64,000 nucleotides of DNA from Thalassobius sp034670005. Lineage in GTDB: Bacteria > Pseudomonadota > Alphaproteobacteria > Rhodobacterales > Rhodobacteraceae. Of this stretch, positions 6,940 to 17,363 are shown piece by piece. Position numbers and translations under genes: made by a program. Below the pieces are notes generated by a model, which was not told the origin of the DNA, did not search any database, and saw only the letters and a program-made list of their open reading frames with translations. Position 1 is the first letter of the stretch. Each line of letters begins with the position of its first letter. The stretch is taken from contig NZ_JAXMOH010000001.1 of NCBI RefSeq assembly GCF_034670005.1, forward strand, positions 1-64,000, in the 5' to 3' direction.

Positions 6940-7659
6940 TCAGCCGCGCCCGATAAAGGGCATCTTGGTCGCCATCAGGGTCATGAATTGCACATTCGCC
7001 TCGGGTGCCAGTCCGGCCATTTGCTGCACCGCCTTGGCAACATCGTCCACCGCCATCGTCGGCGGCGGATTATCGGGGTTCTGGTCGATGATCCCTTGCA
7101 GAAGTTCGGTCCGCGCATTGCCGATGTCAATCTGACCGCAGGCAATGTCAAAGGCCCGCCCGTCAAGCGACAGCGTCTTGGTCAGCCCGGTAATCGCGTG
7201 TTTGGTCGTGGTATAACAGACCGACCCTTCGCGCGGGGCGTGGGCGCTGATTGATCCGTTGTTGATGATCCGGCCCCCTTGTGGTTTTTGCGCCCGCATC
7301 CGTTTGAAAGCCGCCCGGGCACAGAAAAACATACCGTCCAGGTTGACCGACCGCACCTGACGCCAGTCCTCGATACTGATCTCGTCAATCGGGGCGGCAC
7401 TGCCGAACATACCGGCATTGTTGAATAGAACGTCCAGTCGCCCGGCCTGATCCACGAACCGATCAAAAGCGGCGTCAACACTGTCCGGATCGGTCACGTC
7501 ACAGGGCAGAATAATCGCGTTTTCGCCCCCTTCGGCAACCTGTTTCAGCGCCGCTTCTCGCCGTGCCAGCAACCCGACACGCCAGCCATGGTCCAAAAAT
7601 GACCGGGCGCAGGCCGCGCCGATCCCGGCGCTGGCACCGGTGACGATTATCGTTTTCAT
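6940..7659 (-). CDS. Short-chain dehydrogenase/reductase
   Basis: A 239-residue classical SDR. The nucleotide-binding TGASAGIG is at residue 7, NNAG is near 85, and the catalytic Ser and YTTTK follow near 140-155. LLARRE after beta-2 carries Arg, favouring NADP(H). The segment after the active site (ALDGRAFDIACGQIDIGNARTE) is normal for the family. The substrate cannot be deduced. The start overlaps the stop of the RecD-like helicase gene by four bases (ATGA), so the two are likely co-transcribed, although a functional link is not obvious. Confidence 0.87.
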   Translation of the reverse strand: MKTIIVTGASAGIGAACARSFLDHGWRVGLLARREAALKQVAEGGENAIILPCDVTDPDSVDAAFDRFVDQAGRLDVLFNNAGMFGSAAPIDEISIEDWRQVRSVNLDGMFFCARAAFKRMRAQKPQGGRIINNGSISAHAPREGSVCYTTTKHAITGLTKTLSLDGRAFDIACGQIDIGNARTELLQGIIDQNPDNPPPTMAVDDVAKAVQQMAGLAPEANVQFMTLMATKMPFIGRG

Positions 7660-9188
7660 TCTTCTGCCTCCTGCAACAGGCTCAGTGGTGCGGCGGGTAC
7701 GGTGCGCAGATCATCGACCCGTAGCGGTCCGCTGGGTTTCGAAAGTCGCGGCCGCACCACCCAATGCAGCCGCTCTTCGGCCCGGGTGATGGCGACATAG
7801 GCCAAACGCTTCCACAGGGGTTGCCCCGCTTCGACCCTGCCCATCCGGGCCGCCGCGTAAAGATCGGGGGCAAAAACCTGCACATCGCGCCATTGCGATC
7901 CCTGCGCCTTGTGAATGGTGACTGCCGCGCCGTGCAGAAACACCGCCCCCATACGGGCGGCAAAGGGGATGAAGGGTTCTTCTTCGTCCGGCTTTTCGAT
8001 CTTAACGATGGACGCGGCGGACACTTGTGGGTCTTCGGCTCCGATCACATGCAAGCGGGAAAATCCGGTTTTCCGGCCCCGGCCAAGATAGATCACCTGC
8101 GCCCCCTTGATCAGCCCGCGCGCTTCGAGATCCAGCCGCTTTTTGCGGTGCTTCAAGGGCAGTTCGAGCCCGTCACAAATCAACGGCTCACCTTCCAGCA
8201 ACGCGTCTTCAGGGGCGTCATAGACAGACCGGAAAGCATTGATCAGCCGAATGCGAGTGGCATTGCGCCAGACCAGAACCGGCGAACGTGCCATCAGGTC
8301 GACCTCAACCCGCTGGGCCCAGACCACACGTTCGTCGGTCTTGGCGGCCTGTTCGACCATGCGTTCGAAGTCTTCAAACCCTAGCGCCGGATCTGCCAGC
8401 GCATGGGCCAGATCCAGGATCGGGTTATCGGCGTCCTGCCGGTGGATGCGGTGCAGGCTCAGCACGGCAGGTTCCGGCATGGTGTCGAATACCATCTTGC
8501 CCGATTGCCCGACCGGGGCCAACTGCGCCGGATCGCCAAATAGCAGCAGAGTGGGGAAAATTTCCTTGAGATCGGCGAACTGTTTTTCATCCAACATCGA
8601 AGATTCATCGACGAACCCAATATCCAGAGGATCGTCACGGCGTTTCCAGCCGGTGATGAAATCCGATCCGCGCAGCCCCGCGGCAGCCAGCGCACCGGGA
8701 ATTGACTTATGCAGCTGGTAAAACGCATGGGCACGGTTCAGCGCTTCGTCGGTTAGGCCTTCGATTTCCGGCTTTTCACCGTTTCCGGCCAGCCATTCCG
8801 CTATCTTTTCATATTCTGGATCATAGACGGGGGTGTAAAGAATACGGTGGATCGTCGTTGCCGGGACCCGCCGGTTGCGCAACACGCTGGCCGCCTTGTT
8901 GGTCGGGGCAAGGATCGCCAATGTGCGCCGGTCTTTGCGCTTGCGCCCTTCGTAATCGCCCGACACCACATCCACGCCCGCCGCTTCCAACGACTTATAA
9001 AGCTCGGCCAGCAACAAGGTTTTGCCCGAACCGGCCTTGCCGGTCACTGCCAGAACCCGGGTTTTGCCGTCCTGTGGCGGTGTCAGGATACCTTCGGCCA
9101 AATCCACACCGGCCGACCGCAGAACATCGGCGATACGGTCATAGGCTTCGGCCTGATCATGCGAAAATTGCAGCGCGGGTATGGTCAT
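7656..9188 (-). CDS. RecD-like ATP-dependent DNA helicase (superfamily 1)
   Basis: A 510-residue SF1 helicase. The Walker A motif is VTGKAGSGKTLLL near residue 50, the Walker B is IGFVDESSMLD near 190, motif III is LLFGDPAQLAPVGQSGKM, and motif IV-like LHRIHRQ follows. The C-terminal UvrD_C_2 domain has TIHKAQGSQW (motif V) and YVAITRAEERLHW (motif VI). This is the AAA_30/RecD2-type layout without the long N-terminal extension of true RecD2, and it lacks RecB or RecC neighbours. A role in DNA repair or replication-fork processing is inferred. It is translationally coupled to the downstream SDR gene. Confidence 0.87.
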   Translation of the reverse strand: MTIPALQFSHDQAEAYDRIADVLRSAGVDLAEGILTPPQDGKTRVLAVTGKAGSGKTLLLAELYKSLEAAGVDVVSGDYEGRKRKDRRTLAILAPTNKAASVLRNRRVPATTIHRILYTPVYDPEYEKIAEWLAGNGEKPEIEGLTDEALNRAHAFYQLHKSIPGALAAAGLRGSDFITGWKRRDDPLDIGFVDESSMLDEKQFADLKEIFPTLLLFGDPAQLAPVGQSGKMVFDTMPEPAVLSLHRIHRQDADNPILDLAHALADPALGFEDFERMVEQAAKTDERVVWAQRVEVDLMARSPVLVWRNATRIRLINAFRSVYDAPEDALLEGEPLICDGLELPLKHRKKRLDLEARGLIKGAQVIYLGRGRKTGFSRLHVIGAEDPQVSAASIVKIEKPDEEEPFIPFAARMGAVFLHGAAVTIHKAQGSQWRDVQVFAPDLYAAARMGRVEAGQPLWKRLAYVAITRAEERLHWVVRPRLSKPSGPLRVDDLRTVPAAPLSLLQEAEE

Positions 9189-9220
9189 GGCGCGACCCTA
9201 TATCGGGGTCACGCAAAGGG

Positions 9221-9793
9221 CTAGGGCCGCCTCTTCGTAAACTTTCGGATCTGCATTTCTTTCCGGTCCTGACAGTCCGGAAAAGCGCGCTCGAACCACA
9301 TCGCCGATTGCGCCAGCGTCAACCGTGCCATGCGCGCCGCGCGAGCCTTGGCCTCAGCGTCCGGGGACCACAAACAGACCTGTGCTGCACCGTTGCAGGT
9401 CAGCAAACGCGGGCTTGCCCCGATCCCTGTGCAAATCCTCGCGAAACGCGCGTCATGGCTGCATGTAAAATGGTGCAAACTGAAGCGATCAAGAATTTCC
9501 GCCGCCCCCAACAACAGTGCCGCAGCGACGTTCAGATCGGAAACTGGCGACAGGCAGAACCGACTACAATGCCAGACCGCCGAACAGTCCGACAGGGGCA
9601 CGAACCGCATCGATCCGCCATGGCGGCCATCGCCGCGTTGCCAAAGCAGGTAAAGTGGCCCCTGACCGCTCCTCGGATCACGGGTTTCGCCCATGACCAG
9701 ACCCCGTGCATTCAGCCTCCCCGCATCCTGACACATGGTTTCGCGCAGATACGGATACCGGTGCAGGTGCTCGGCGGAAAGATAACGCAGCAT
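9221..9793 (-). CDS. Shortened LuxI-like (acyl-homoserine lactone synthase family) protein
   Basis: A 190-residue protein with the Rhodobacteraceae autoinducer-synthase pattern: MLRYLSAEHLHRYPYLRETM at the start, then PLYLLWQRGDGRHGGSMRFVPL and RFCLSP, and a C-terminal LSLHHFTCSHDARFARICTGIGASP-like block (quoted in two parts: HHFTCSHDARF, ICTGIGASP). Compared with relatives I recall, about ten residues are missing before PLYLLW and about twenty between MRFVPL and the CSRFCLSP segment. The usual WEC(T/S)RF is WHCSRF here, so a conserved Glu is lost. No luxR gene adjoins it. It may be a degenerate or repurposed synthase; homology is fairly sure, activity is doubtful. Confidence 0.7.
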   Translation of the reverse strand: MLRYLSAEHLHRYPYLRETMCQDAGRLNARGLVMGETRDPRSGQGPLYLLWQRGDGRHGGSMRFVPLSDCSAVWHCSRFCLSPVSDLNVAAALLLGAAEILDRFSLHHFTCSHDARFARICTGIGASPRLLTCNGAAQVCLWSPDAEAKARAARMARLTLAQSAMWFERAFPDCQDRKEMQIRKFTKRRP

Positions 9794-9879
9794 CGTTTTC
9801 CCTCAGTTCGGGAAAACGCTAGACAGGACCGGTTAAGGGGCGGGAACCGGTGCGCACGCCTCAGCTACAGGGCTTTCAT

Positions 9880-9916
9880 AAAAAAAATCCGCGGCGCATT
9901 TCCAGGCACCGCGGAT
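9880..9916 (-). terminator. Intrinsic terminator of ccr
   Basis: On the minus strand ATCCGCGG (9916-9909) pairs with CCGCGGAT (9894-9887), with a 14-base loop, and is followed by a run of eight T (complement of 9880-9887). It lies 26 bases after the ccr stop codon and is one of the clearest rho-independent terminators in the window. Confidence 0.85.
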
Positions 9917-9941
9917 CATTTTCGAATCTATCGTATCAGGC

Positions 9942-11231
<1,290 letters not shown>

Positions 11232-11365
11232 CTTTGCCTCCAAGTTTGGGTCATGCCGCGATGCAGAATCGCGCTTCTGACCCGAGAGATAAAGACGGTC
11301 ACGCAACAATGCAATCCAATTTAAGTTGATTTTGTAATTTTATGACCTCGCAACCGCAGAAAAAT

Positions 11366-12724
11366 CTAAGCTGTCGATGCTGCATGAGCAAAAATATGCT
11401 CCACAGAGGCCGCATAAAACCGCAATAGCGGCTTTTCACGTTCAATCGGCACCACTTTGTCGCCGTCCAACCGGATCAGATTTCGTTGTTCCAACAACGT
11501 AATGGCCTGTTCCAGCGCCAGCCCCGCATGGTTGCGTGGCCAATAGACCGCCGAATGATTGCTTTCCAGCAGCAGCTTTTTCATCTGCAGTTCCAACGTC
11601 ACCCGATCCGTCGCCCCTTGGGACAGCAGAAGATAGGCCAGAACCGGCACTGGCAGCACTGGCATTGCGGCCGATATCCGACGCATCATTTCGTCGGCCA
11701 ATGCCTGCACATCGCCATCGAACCCGGCAAGCGGCAGCGGTTTTCCAAAACATACGCCAGCATGCCCATACCGCCGCCTGCGCCCTGACTGGCCTATCCA
11801 GATCACCTTCAGCACCCCCAAAAACACCGACCGCAACGACACCCGAAATCTGCGCTGTGATTTTTCGGCGGCGGCCAGAAGCGTGCAGTCTTCCAGCACG
11901 TGATCGTAATTCAACGCCACCGGCACAAAGATCACATCGCGCCCATCCGGATCGCGGGCATCGACGATATATTTCAAAATACCCAGTTTTGGATCGGCCA
12001 AGCGACCGGTCAGACTCAGCCGGCCTTCGGGAAAAACCGCCTGCGTGACCCCGGCGCGGGTCGCTAGGTAGACATATTTCGCCAGAATTTCCCGATAAAG
12101 CAGATCACCGTCCCGGCGCCGTATGAAATAGGCCCCCAAGGCGCGGATCAACCGGCTGAGCGGCCAGACCCGGGCCCATTCACCCACCGCATAGCTGAGC
12201 GCGCCACGCGGTGCGGCCAGATGGGTCAGCAACACATAATCCATATTGCTGCGGTGGTTCATCACCAAAACAACCGTCGCTTCGGTATCAAGTTGCTCAA
12301 TACGCTCACCATCAAAATTGATGACCCGGACCTGATAAAAGCTGCGGCACAGCCAGCGCGCCACGCGCGCGGCAAAACTGAAATAGGTCCAGACGCTGAA
12401 GGCGGGCACGATTTCACCGGCGTAACGGCGGGCGCGTTCAAATGCGACGTTTTCCGGAATGCCTTCGCTTGCCGCATAGTCGGTGATCGCCTGGCCAATC
12501 TCGGGGTCATAAATCAGCCGCTGGATCATGTCGTAACGGCGCGCCAGCTTGAACGGTTCAATCGGCCTCGTCAAACGTGTGTTCAGCCGCGCCACCAGCC
12601 GCTCCATCCGTTTGCGGAAAAACCAGCGCACCGAGGGAAACAGGAAATGCGATGCAAAGGTGACCGCCGCAAAGGCGATCAACAAAGCCAGAACCCAAAG
12701 CGGCATTTCTACTGTGGTCGTCAT
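11366..12724 (-). CDS. Glycerol-3-phosphate acyltransferase-like protein (PlsC/PlsB superfamily)
   Basis: A 452-residue protein with an N-terminal membrane segment (about residues 7-30, LWVLALLIAFAAVTFASHFL) and an acyltransferase domain. The catalytic NHRSNMDYV (H-x4-D type) is near residue 175, with FPEGRLSLTGR (EG motif) near 255 and IFVPVALNYD (motif IV-like) near 290. These are features of membrane acyltransferases that esterify glycerol-3-phosphate, though the exact acyl acceptor is inferred. The ATG at 12724 begins the hydrophobic anchor. The gene lies between ccr (same strand) and divergent ecm, a neighbourhood recurrent in Rhodobacterales, but no role in the ethylmalonyl-CoA pathway is evident. 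Confidence 0.78.
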   Translation of the reverse strand: MTTTVEMPLWVLALLIAFAAVTFASHFLFPSVRWFFRKRMERLVARLNTRLTRPIEPFKLARRYDMIQRLIYDPEIGQAITDYAASEGIPENVAFERARRYAGEIVPAFSVWTYFSFAARVARWLCRSFYQVRVINFDGERIEQLDTEATVVLVMNHRSNMDYVLLTHLAAPRGALSYAVGEWARVWPLSRLIRALGAYFIRRRDGDLLYREILAKYVYLATRAGVTQAVFPEGRLSLTGRLADPKLGILKYIVDARDPDGRDVIFVPVALNYDHVLEDCTLLAAAEKSQRRFRVSLRSVFLGVLKVIWIGQSGRRRRYGHAGVCFGKPLPLAGFDGDVQALADEMMRRISAAMPVLPVPVLAYLLLSQGATDRVTLELQMKKLLLESNHSAVYWPRNHAGLALEQAITLLEQRNLIRLDGDKVVPIEREKPLLRFYAASVEHIFAHAASTA

Positions 12725-12875
12725 TCTGGCAGCATGGCGCGGTTTTGCATTCCGGTAAATCACAAGGGTCAATAATCCGAAAATGCCGCGTTGCGGCGAA
12801 TTGACAGCGCCACAAAATTCCAAGTATCAACACCAGGACGAAAGATTATTGCCCACCCTGATTCACGAGGCCGCC

Positions 12876-14855
12876 ATGACCGAGACGAATAAAGACCGCC
12901 AAGCCGATCGCCCGTGGTTGTTCCGCACCTATGCGGGCCATTCGACCGCAAAGGCATCGAACGCGCTGTATCGCTCGAACCTGTCCAAGGGCCAGACCGG
13001 TTTGTCGGTGGCCTTCGACTTGCCGACCCAAACCGGGTATGACAGCGATCACATTCTGGCCAAGGGCGAGGTCGGTAAGGTCGGCGTCCCGGTCTGCCAT
13101 CTGGGCGACATGCGGGCGTTGTTCGACGACATTCCGCTGGAACAGATGAACACCTCGATGACGATCAACGCCACAGCGCCTTGGCTATTGTCGCTTTATA
13201 TCGCGGTGGCCGAAGAACAGGGGGCGGATATTTCCAAGCTGCAAGGCACGGTGCAAAACGACCTGATCAAGGAATACCTGAGCCGCGGCACCTATATCTG
13301 CCCACCGAAACCGTCGTTGAAAATGATCGCGGACGTGGCCGAATATTGCTATTCGAACGTGCCGAAATGGAACCCGATGAATGTCTGCTCCTATCACTTG
13401 CAGGAGGCAGGCGCGACACCGGAACAAGAATTGTCCTTTGCGCTGGCCACGGCGCAGGCGGTGCTGGACGAATTGCGCCCGCGCGTCCCAGAAGAGGATT
13501 TCCCGGCCATGGTCGGGCGGATTTCGTTCTTCGTGAACGCCGGTATCCGCTTCGTCACCGAGATGTGCAAGATGCGCGCTTTTGTCGATCTGTGGGACGA
13601 GATCTGCGAAAAGCGCTATGGCGTCGAAAATCCGAAATTCCGCCGCTTCCGCTACGGGGTGCAGGTGAACTCGCTGGGCCTGACCGAACAGCAGCCGGAA
13701 AACAACGTCTACCGCATCCTGATCGAAATGCTGGCAGTGACCCTGTCAAAGAAGGCCCGCGCCCGCGCGGTGCAACTGCCCGCCTGGAACGAAGCCCTGG
13801 GTCTGCCGCGCCCCTGGGATCAGCAATGGTCGCTTCGGATGCAGCAGATCATGGCCTATGAGACCGACCTGCTGGAATACGAAGACCTGTTCGATGGCAA
13901 CCCGGCAGTCGACGCCAAAGTCGAAGCACTGAAAGACGGCGCGCGGCATGAATTGGCCAATCTCGATAGCATGGGCGGGGCCGTTGCCGCAATCGACTAT
14001 ATGAAGGGACGGTTGGTCGATTCCAATGCCGAGCGGCTGAACCGGATCGAAAAAAACGAAACCATCGTGGTCGGCGTGAACAAATGGACCGAAGGCGAAC
14101 CGTCGCCGCTGATGACCGGCGATGGTGGCATCATGACCGTCGATCCCGCCATGGAGGCCGATCAGGTCGACCGGTTGCAGGGCTGGAAAGCCGACCGCGA
14201 TCAGGCAGCGGTTGACAAAGCGCTCGCCGATCTGCGCGCCGCAGCGCAAGCCGGTGACAATGTGATGCCCGCCTCAATCGCCGCGGCAAAGGCCGGGGTG
14301 ACAACAGGCGAATGGGCGGCGCAGATGCGGGCGGTTTTCGGTGAATATCGCGGCCCGACCGGGGTGTCGAAATCGGTATCGAACAAAACCGAAGGCCTGG
14401 AAGACATCCGCGAGGCGGTGAACATGGCCAGTGACAGGCTGGGCCGCCGCTTGAAATTCCTGGTTGGTAAACCGGGGCTGGACGGCCATTCCAACGGAGC
14501 CGAACAAATCGCCTTCCGTGCCCGCGATTGCGGCATGGATATCGACTACGAAGGCATCCGGCTGACGCCAGAGGAGTTGGTCAAGGCGGCGCAGGAAACC
14601 CGGGCGCATGTTGTCGGCCTGTCGATCCTGTCGGGATCGCATATGCCACTGGTCGAAGACCTGATGGACAGGATGCGTGGTGCCGGTCTGGGACATATTC
14701 CGGTGATCGTCGGCGGCATCATCCCCGACAATGACGCGGCCCGGCTTCTGGAAATGGGTGTGGCCAAGGTTTACACGCCAAAGGATTTCGAACTGAACGC
14801 GATTATGAAAGACATCGTGATGCTGGTCGACCCGAAGGTGGCGGCGGCGGAATAG
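12876..14855 (+). CDS. ecm: Ethylmalonyl-CoA mutase (MeaA-type, cobalamin-dependent)
   Basis: A 659-residue acyl-CoA mutase with a catalytic TIM barrel (about 1-500) and a C-terminal B12-binding domain (about 520-659). The start region has FRTYAGHSTAKASNALYR and GLSVAFDLPTQTGYDSD (substrate-binding block). The B12 lower-ligand motif DxHxxG is present as GLDGHSNGA near residue 535, with SILSGSHM and IVGGIIPDND further on. It converts ethylmalonyl-CoA to methylsuccinyl-CoA, two steps after Ccr. The ATG at 12876 is placed at the conserved N-terminus; the longer upstream frame is not conserved-looking. It is divergent from the acyltransferase gene. Confidence 0.94.
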   Translation: MTETNKDRQADRPWLFRTYAGHSTAKASNALYRSNLSKGQTGLSVAFDLPTQTGYDSDHILAKGEVGKVGVPVCHLGDMRALFDDIPLEQMNTSMTINATAPWLLSLYIAVAEEQGADISKLQGTVQNDLIKEYLSRGTYICPPKPSLKMIADVAEYCYSNVPKWNPMNVCSYHLQEAGATPEQELSFALATAQAVLDELRPRVPEEDFPAMVGRISFFVNAGIRFVTEMCKMRAFVDLWDEICEKRYGVENPKFRRFRYGVQVNSLGLTEQQPENNVYRILIEMLAVTLSKKARARAVQLPAWNEALGLPRPWDQQWSLRMQQIMAYETDLLEYEDLFDGNPAVDAKVEALKDGARHELANLDSMGGAVAAIDYMKGRLVDSNAERLNRIEKNETIVVGVNKWTEGEPSPLMTGDGGIMTVDPAMEADQVDRLQGWKADRDQAAVDKALADLRAAAQAGDNVMPASIAAAKAGVTTGEWAAQMRAVFGEYRGPTGVSKSVSNKTEGLEDIREAVNMASDRLGRRLKFLVGKPGLDGHSNGAEQIAFRARDCGMDIDYEGIRLTPEELVKAAQETRAHVVGLSILSGSHMPLVEDLMDRMRGAGLGHIPVIVGGIIPDNDAARLLEMGVAKVYTPKDFELNAIMKDIVMLVDPKVAAAE

Positions 14856-15200
14856 CCCCACCCCGGCGAGGGCCCGTTCGAGCAGAACAAATCCGCCGCT
14901 TCCCGAGCGGAACAGTAAGAACTTTCGCCTAACCGGGATTGTCTGCAACAGCGTACATCTATGCATCCGATTTCAGCGAGTCGGTGCATCCCGGCGGCGC
15001 CTGCGCAAACAAATTTTGCGGGCGTGCTGGCTGGTACAGTCAAAGTATCACAGGTATACGCAGGGATGCGCCTGCATTTGTGGGACATCAGCAACGATAT
15101 GTCTGAATCACTGCTCACTCGGAATGCCAGATAGACAGCCGGGCATTTTTTTTCTACCCAGTAGGCTAGCGATTAAGAAATTGGACCGGGCTATATACAC
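14856..15200. other. Intergenic region between ecm and the YjbH gene
   Basis: These 345 bases hold no convincing coding frame. The most structured part is near the right end, a stem followed by eight T (listed separately). Because that terminator is about 270 bases beyond ecm, the region could also hold a short noncoding transcript. The TATATAC just before the 15201 start is too close to be a normal promoter for it. Confidence 0.4.
15123..15153 (+). terminator. Terminator-like stem with eight-T run
   Basis: AATGCC (15123-15128) pairs with GGCATT (15142-15147) across a 13-base loop, and T runs from 15146 to 15153. The stem is short but the T tract is long. It could end ecm transcription or an unannotated small RNA. 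Confidence 0.45.
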
Positions 15201-17363
15201 ATGGGATTCTTCCGAGCGCAAAACGATGACGGGACCCGCACAGTGGCGGGTTGGGGCCGGACGGTCGGCATTTTTGCCCTGCTGTTCGCCCCGGTAGCCG
15301 CCGTCGCGGACGACAAAACGGAAAACCCCTTCGTTTCACCGCGACCGCCCAGCTATAACCTTTACGGCACGGTCGGCCTGATCGACATGCCGTCAGCCGA
15401 TATGGCTCCGGATGCAACCCTGTCGACCACGCTTTCCCTGTTCGGCGACACCACCCGGTCCACCCTGACGTTTCAGATTTTGCCACGGTTGAGCGGTAGC
15501 TTCCGCTATTCGGGTATTGCCGGGCTTTATATTCCCCCCACCTACGATGGCAGCAAAACTTACTACGACCGCAGCTTCGATCTGCGCTATCAGCTGCTCA
15601 CCGAAGGAAATTTGCGTCCGGCGGTATCCATCGGTTTGCAGGATTTTCTGGGTACCGGGCTCTATGGTGGCGAATATGTCGTTGCGACCAAAGCGATCAC
15701 ACCTCGGCTGCGCCTGACCGGGGGTCTGGGCTGGGGACGCTTGGGGTCTTATGGCGCGATCGGATCGACAGGAACCCGACCGACCGAAATCATCGGGCGC
15801 GGTGGCGTTCCCAATTACGACCGCTGGTTCCGTGGGGATTTTGCCCCGTTTGGCGGTCTGGAATGGCAGGCAACGGACAATCTGACCTTCACGGTTGAGT
15901 ATTCCTCGGACGCTTATGTCGAGGAAAGCAGCGTCAGCGGCCTGTTCAACCGCCAGTCGCCGTGGAATTTTGGCGTCGATTATCGGATGAAAAACGGCAA
16001 CCAGATATCGCTGTTTTCGCTTTATGGTACGGAATTTGGCGCGATGCTGACCCTGCACAGCAATCCGCGTTATGCCGGGTCTCCGGGCGGACGGAACGGT
16101 GCCCCGGTGCCGGTGAAACCACGTCTTGCAGCGGACAAGCGGGATCTGGGATGGACAGCGGACAGCGTCCAGACCGACAATATCAAAACCCGTCTGAAAA
16201 AGGCGCTGGCACGTGACGACCTGATTTTCGAAGGCCTTACCTTGTCAGCGACCAAGGCGGTTCTGCGTCTCGGCAACCCGCGCTACATGGAAGAACCCCA
16301 AGCCATCGGTCGCGCCGCGCGCGTGATGACCCGGATTCTGCCAGCATCAGTGGAAGAGCTGAAGATCGTACCGATGGTCAACGGTATGACCACAAGTTCG
16401 GTCACCTTCAACCGGACCGATCTGGAACGGCTGGAAAACGCGCCCGCGACCGAGCTGCTGGCCAAGACCCGCATCGAGAACGCATATGGCACAGCCCCCG
16501 CCGCAGAAGACGGCCTGTACCCGGCGCTAAGCTGGTCGTTGTCGCCCTATATCGCGTTCAGCATGTTTGACCCCGACAATCCGCTTCGGGCCGATTTGGG
16601 ACTTCGCCTCGGGGCGGATTATCAAATTTCTCCGAACTGGGTTATTTCCGGTTCGCTTGCCCAGAAAGTGACCGGGAATCTGGATCAGGTGACACGCGCC
16701 TCCACATCGACATTGCCACGGGTGCGCACCGACTATGCTCAATACAGCCAACAGGGCAACCCGGCGATCGAACACCTGACATTGACAACATTCGGTCGTC
16801 CCGGCAAAGACCTCTACAGTCGGCTGTCGTTCGGATATCTGGAAAAAATGTTTGCCGGTGTTTCCGGCGAGTTGCTGTGGAAACCTATCGACAGTCGTCT
16901 CGCTCTCGGGGCCGAACTGAACTATGTCAAGCAGCGTGATTTCGACCAGATGTTCGGCCTGCGCAGCTATGAAACCTTTACCGGACACTTGTCGGCCTAT
17001 TACGAACTCGGCAACGGGTTCCACGGCCAGCTGGATGTCGGCCGGTATCTGGCGGGCGACTACGGCGCGACCGTATCGGTGGACCGCGAATTCGCCAATG
17101 GCTGGCGTGTCGGGGCCTATGCGACCTTCACCAATGTCGACTTCAACGATTTCGGCGAAGGGTCGTTCGACAAGGGCCTGCGGATCACCATTCCCGTTGC
17201 CTGGGTGCTGGGAAGCCCGACGCGGCAAGAGAATACAACCGTGATCCAGTCACTGACCCGGGACGGCGGTGCCCGCCTGAACGTTCGCGATCGCCTCTAT
17301 CCACGGATCCGCGATTACCACGAACGAGAGCTGACCAACGAATGGGGCCGGGTATGGCGATGA
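15201..17363 (+). CDS. YjbH-family outer-membrane exopolysaccharide protein
   Basis: A 720-residue protein of the YjbH family (DUF940). A hydrophobic export signal lies at about 20-36 (VGIFALLFAPVAAVADD). It is followed by YNLYGTVGLIDMPSADMAPD, the family's characteristic first segment, and many aromatic, alternating strands expected for a beta barrel, such as FRYSGIAGLY and YDRSFDLRYQL. YjbH takes part in exopolysaccharide production in other proteobacteria. No good Shine-Dalgarno precedes the ATG at 15201, so the exact start is uncertain. The stop overlaps the YjbF gene start. Confidence 0.82.
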   Translation: MGFFRAQNDDGTRTVAGWGRTVGIFALLFAPVAAVADDKTENPFVSPRPPSYNLYGTVGLIDMPSADMAPDATLSTTLSLFGDTTRSTLTFQILPRLSGSFRYSGIAGLYIPPTYDGSKTYYDRSFDLRYQLLTEGNLRPAVSIGLQDFLGTGLYGGEYVVATKAITPRLRLTGGLGWGRLGSYGAIGSTGTRPTEIIGRGGVPNYDRWFRGDFAPFGGLEWQATDNLTFTVEYSSDAYVEESSVSGLFNRQSPWNFGVDYRMKNGNQISLFSLYGTEFGAMLTLHSNPRYAGSPGGRNGAPVPVKPRLAADKRDLGWTADSVQTDNIKTRLKKALARDDLIFEGLTLSATKAVLRLGNPRYMEEPQAIGRAARVMTRILPASVEELKIVPMVNGMTTSSVTFNRTDLERLENAPATELLAKTRIENAYGTAPAAEDGLYPALSWSLSPYIAFSMFDPDNPLRADLGLRLGADYQISPNWVISGSLAQKVTGNLDQVTRASTSTLPRVRTDYAQYSQQGNPAIEHLTLTTFGRPGKDLYSRLSFGYLEKMFAGVSGELLWKPIDSRLALGAELNYVKQRDFDQMFGLRSYETFTGHLSAYYELGNGFHGQLDVGRYLAGDYGATVSVDREFANGWRVGAYATFTNVDFNDFGEGSFDKGLRITIPVAWVLGSPTRQENTTVIQSLTRDGGARLNVRDRLYPRIRDYHERELTNEWGRVWR

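Noticed and set aside
11232..11365. Possible TTGCA-type acyl-CoA regulator site upstream of ccr
   Set aside because: TTGCATTGTTGCG resembles part of such a site, but the half-sites do not match well enough in spacing or sequence.
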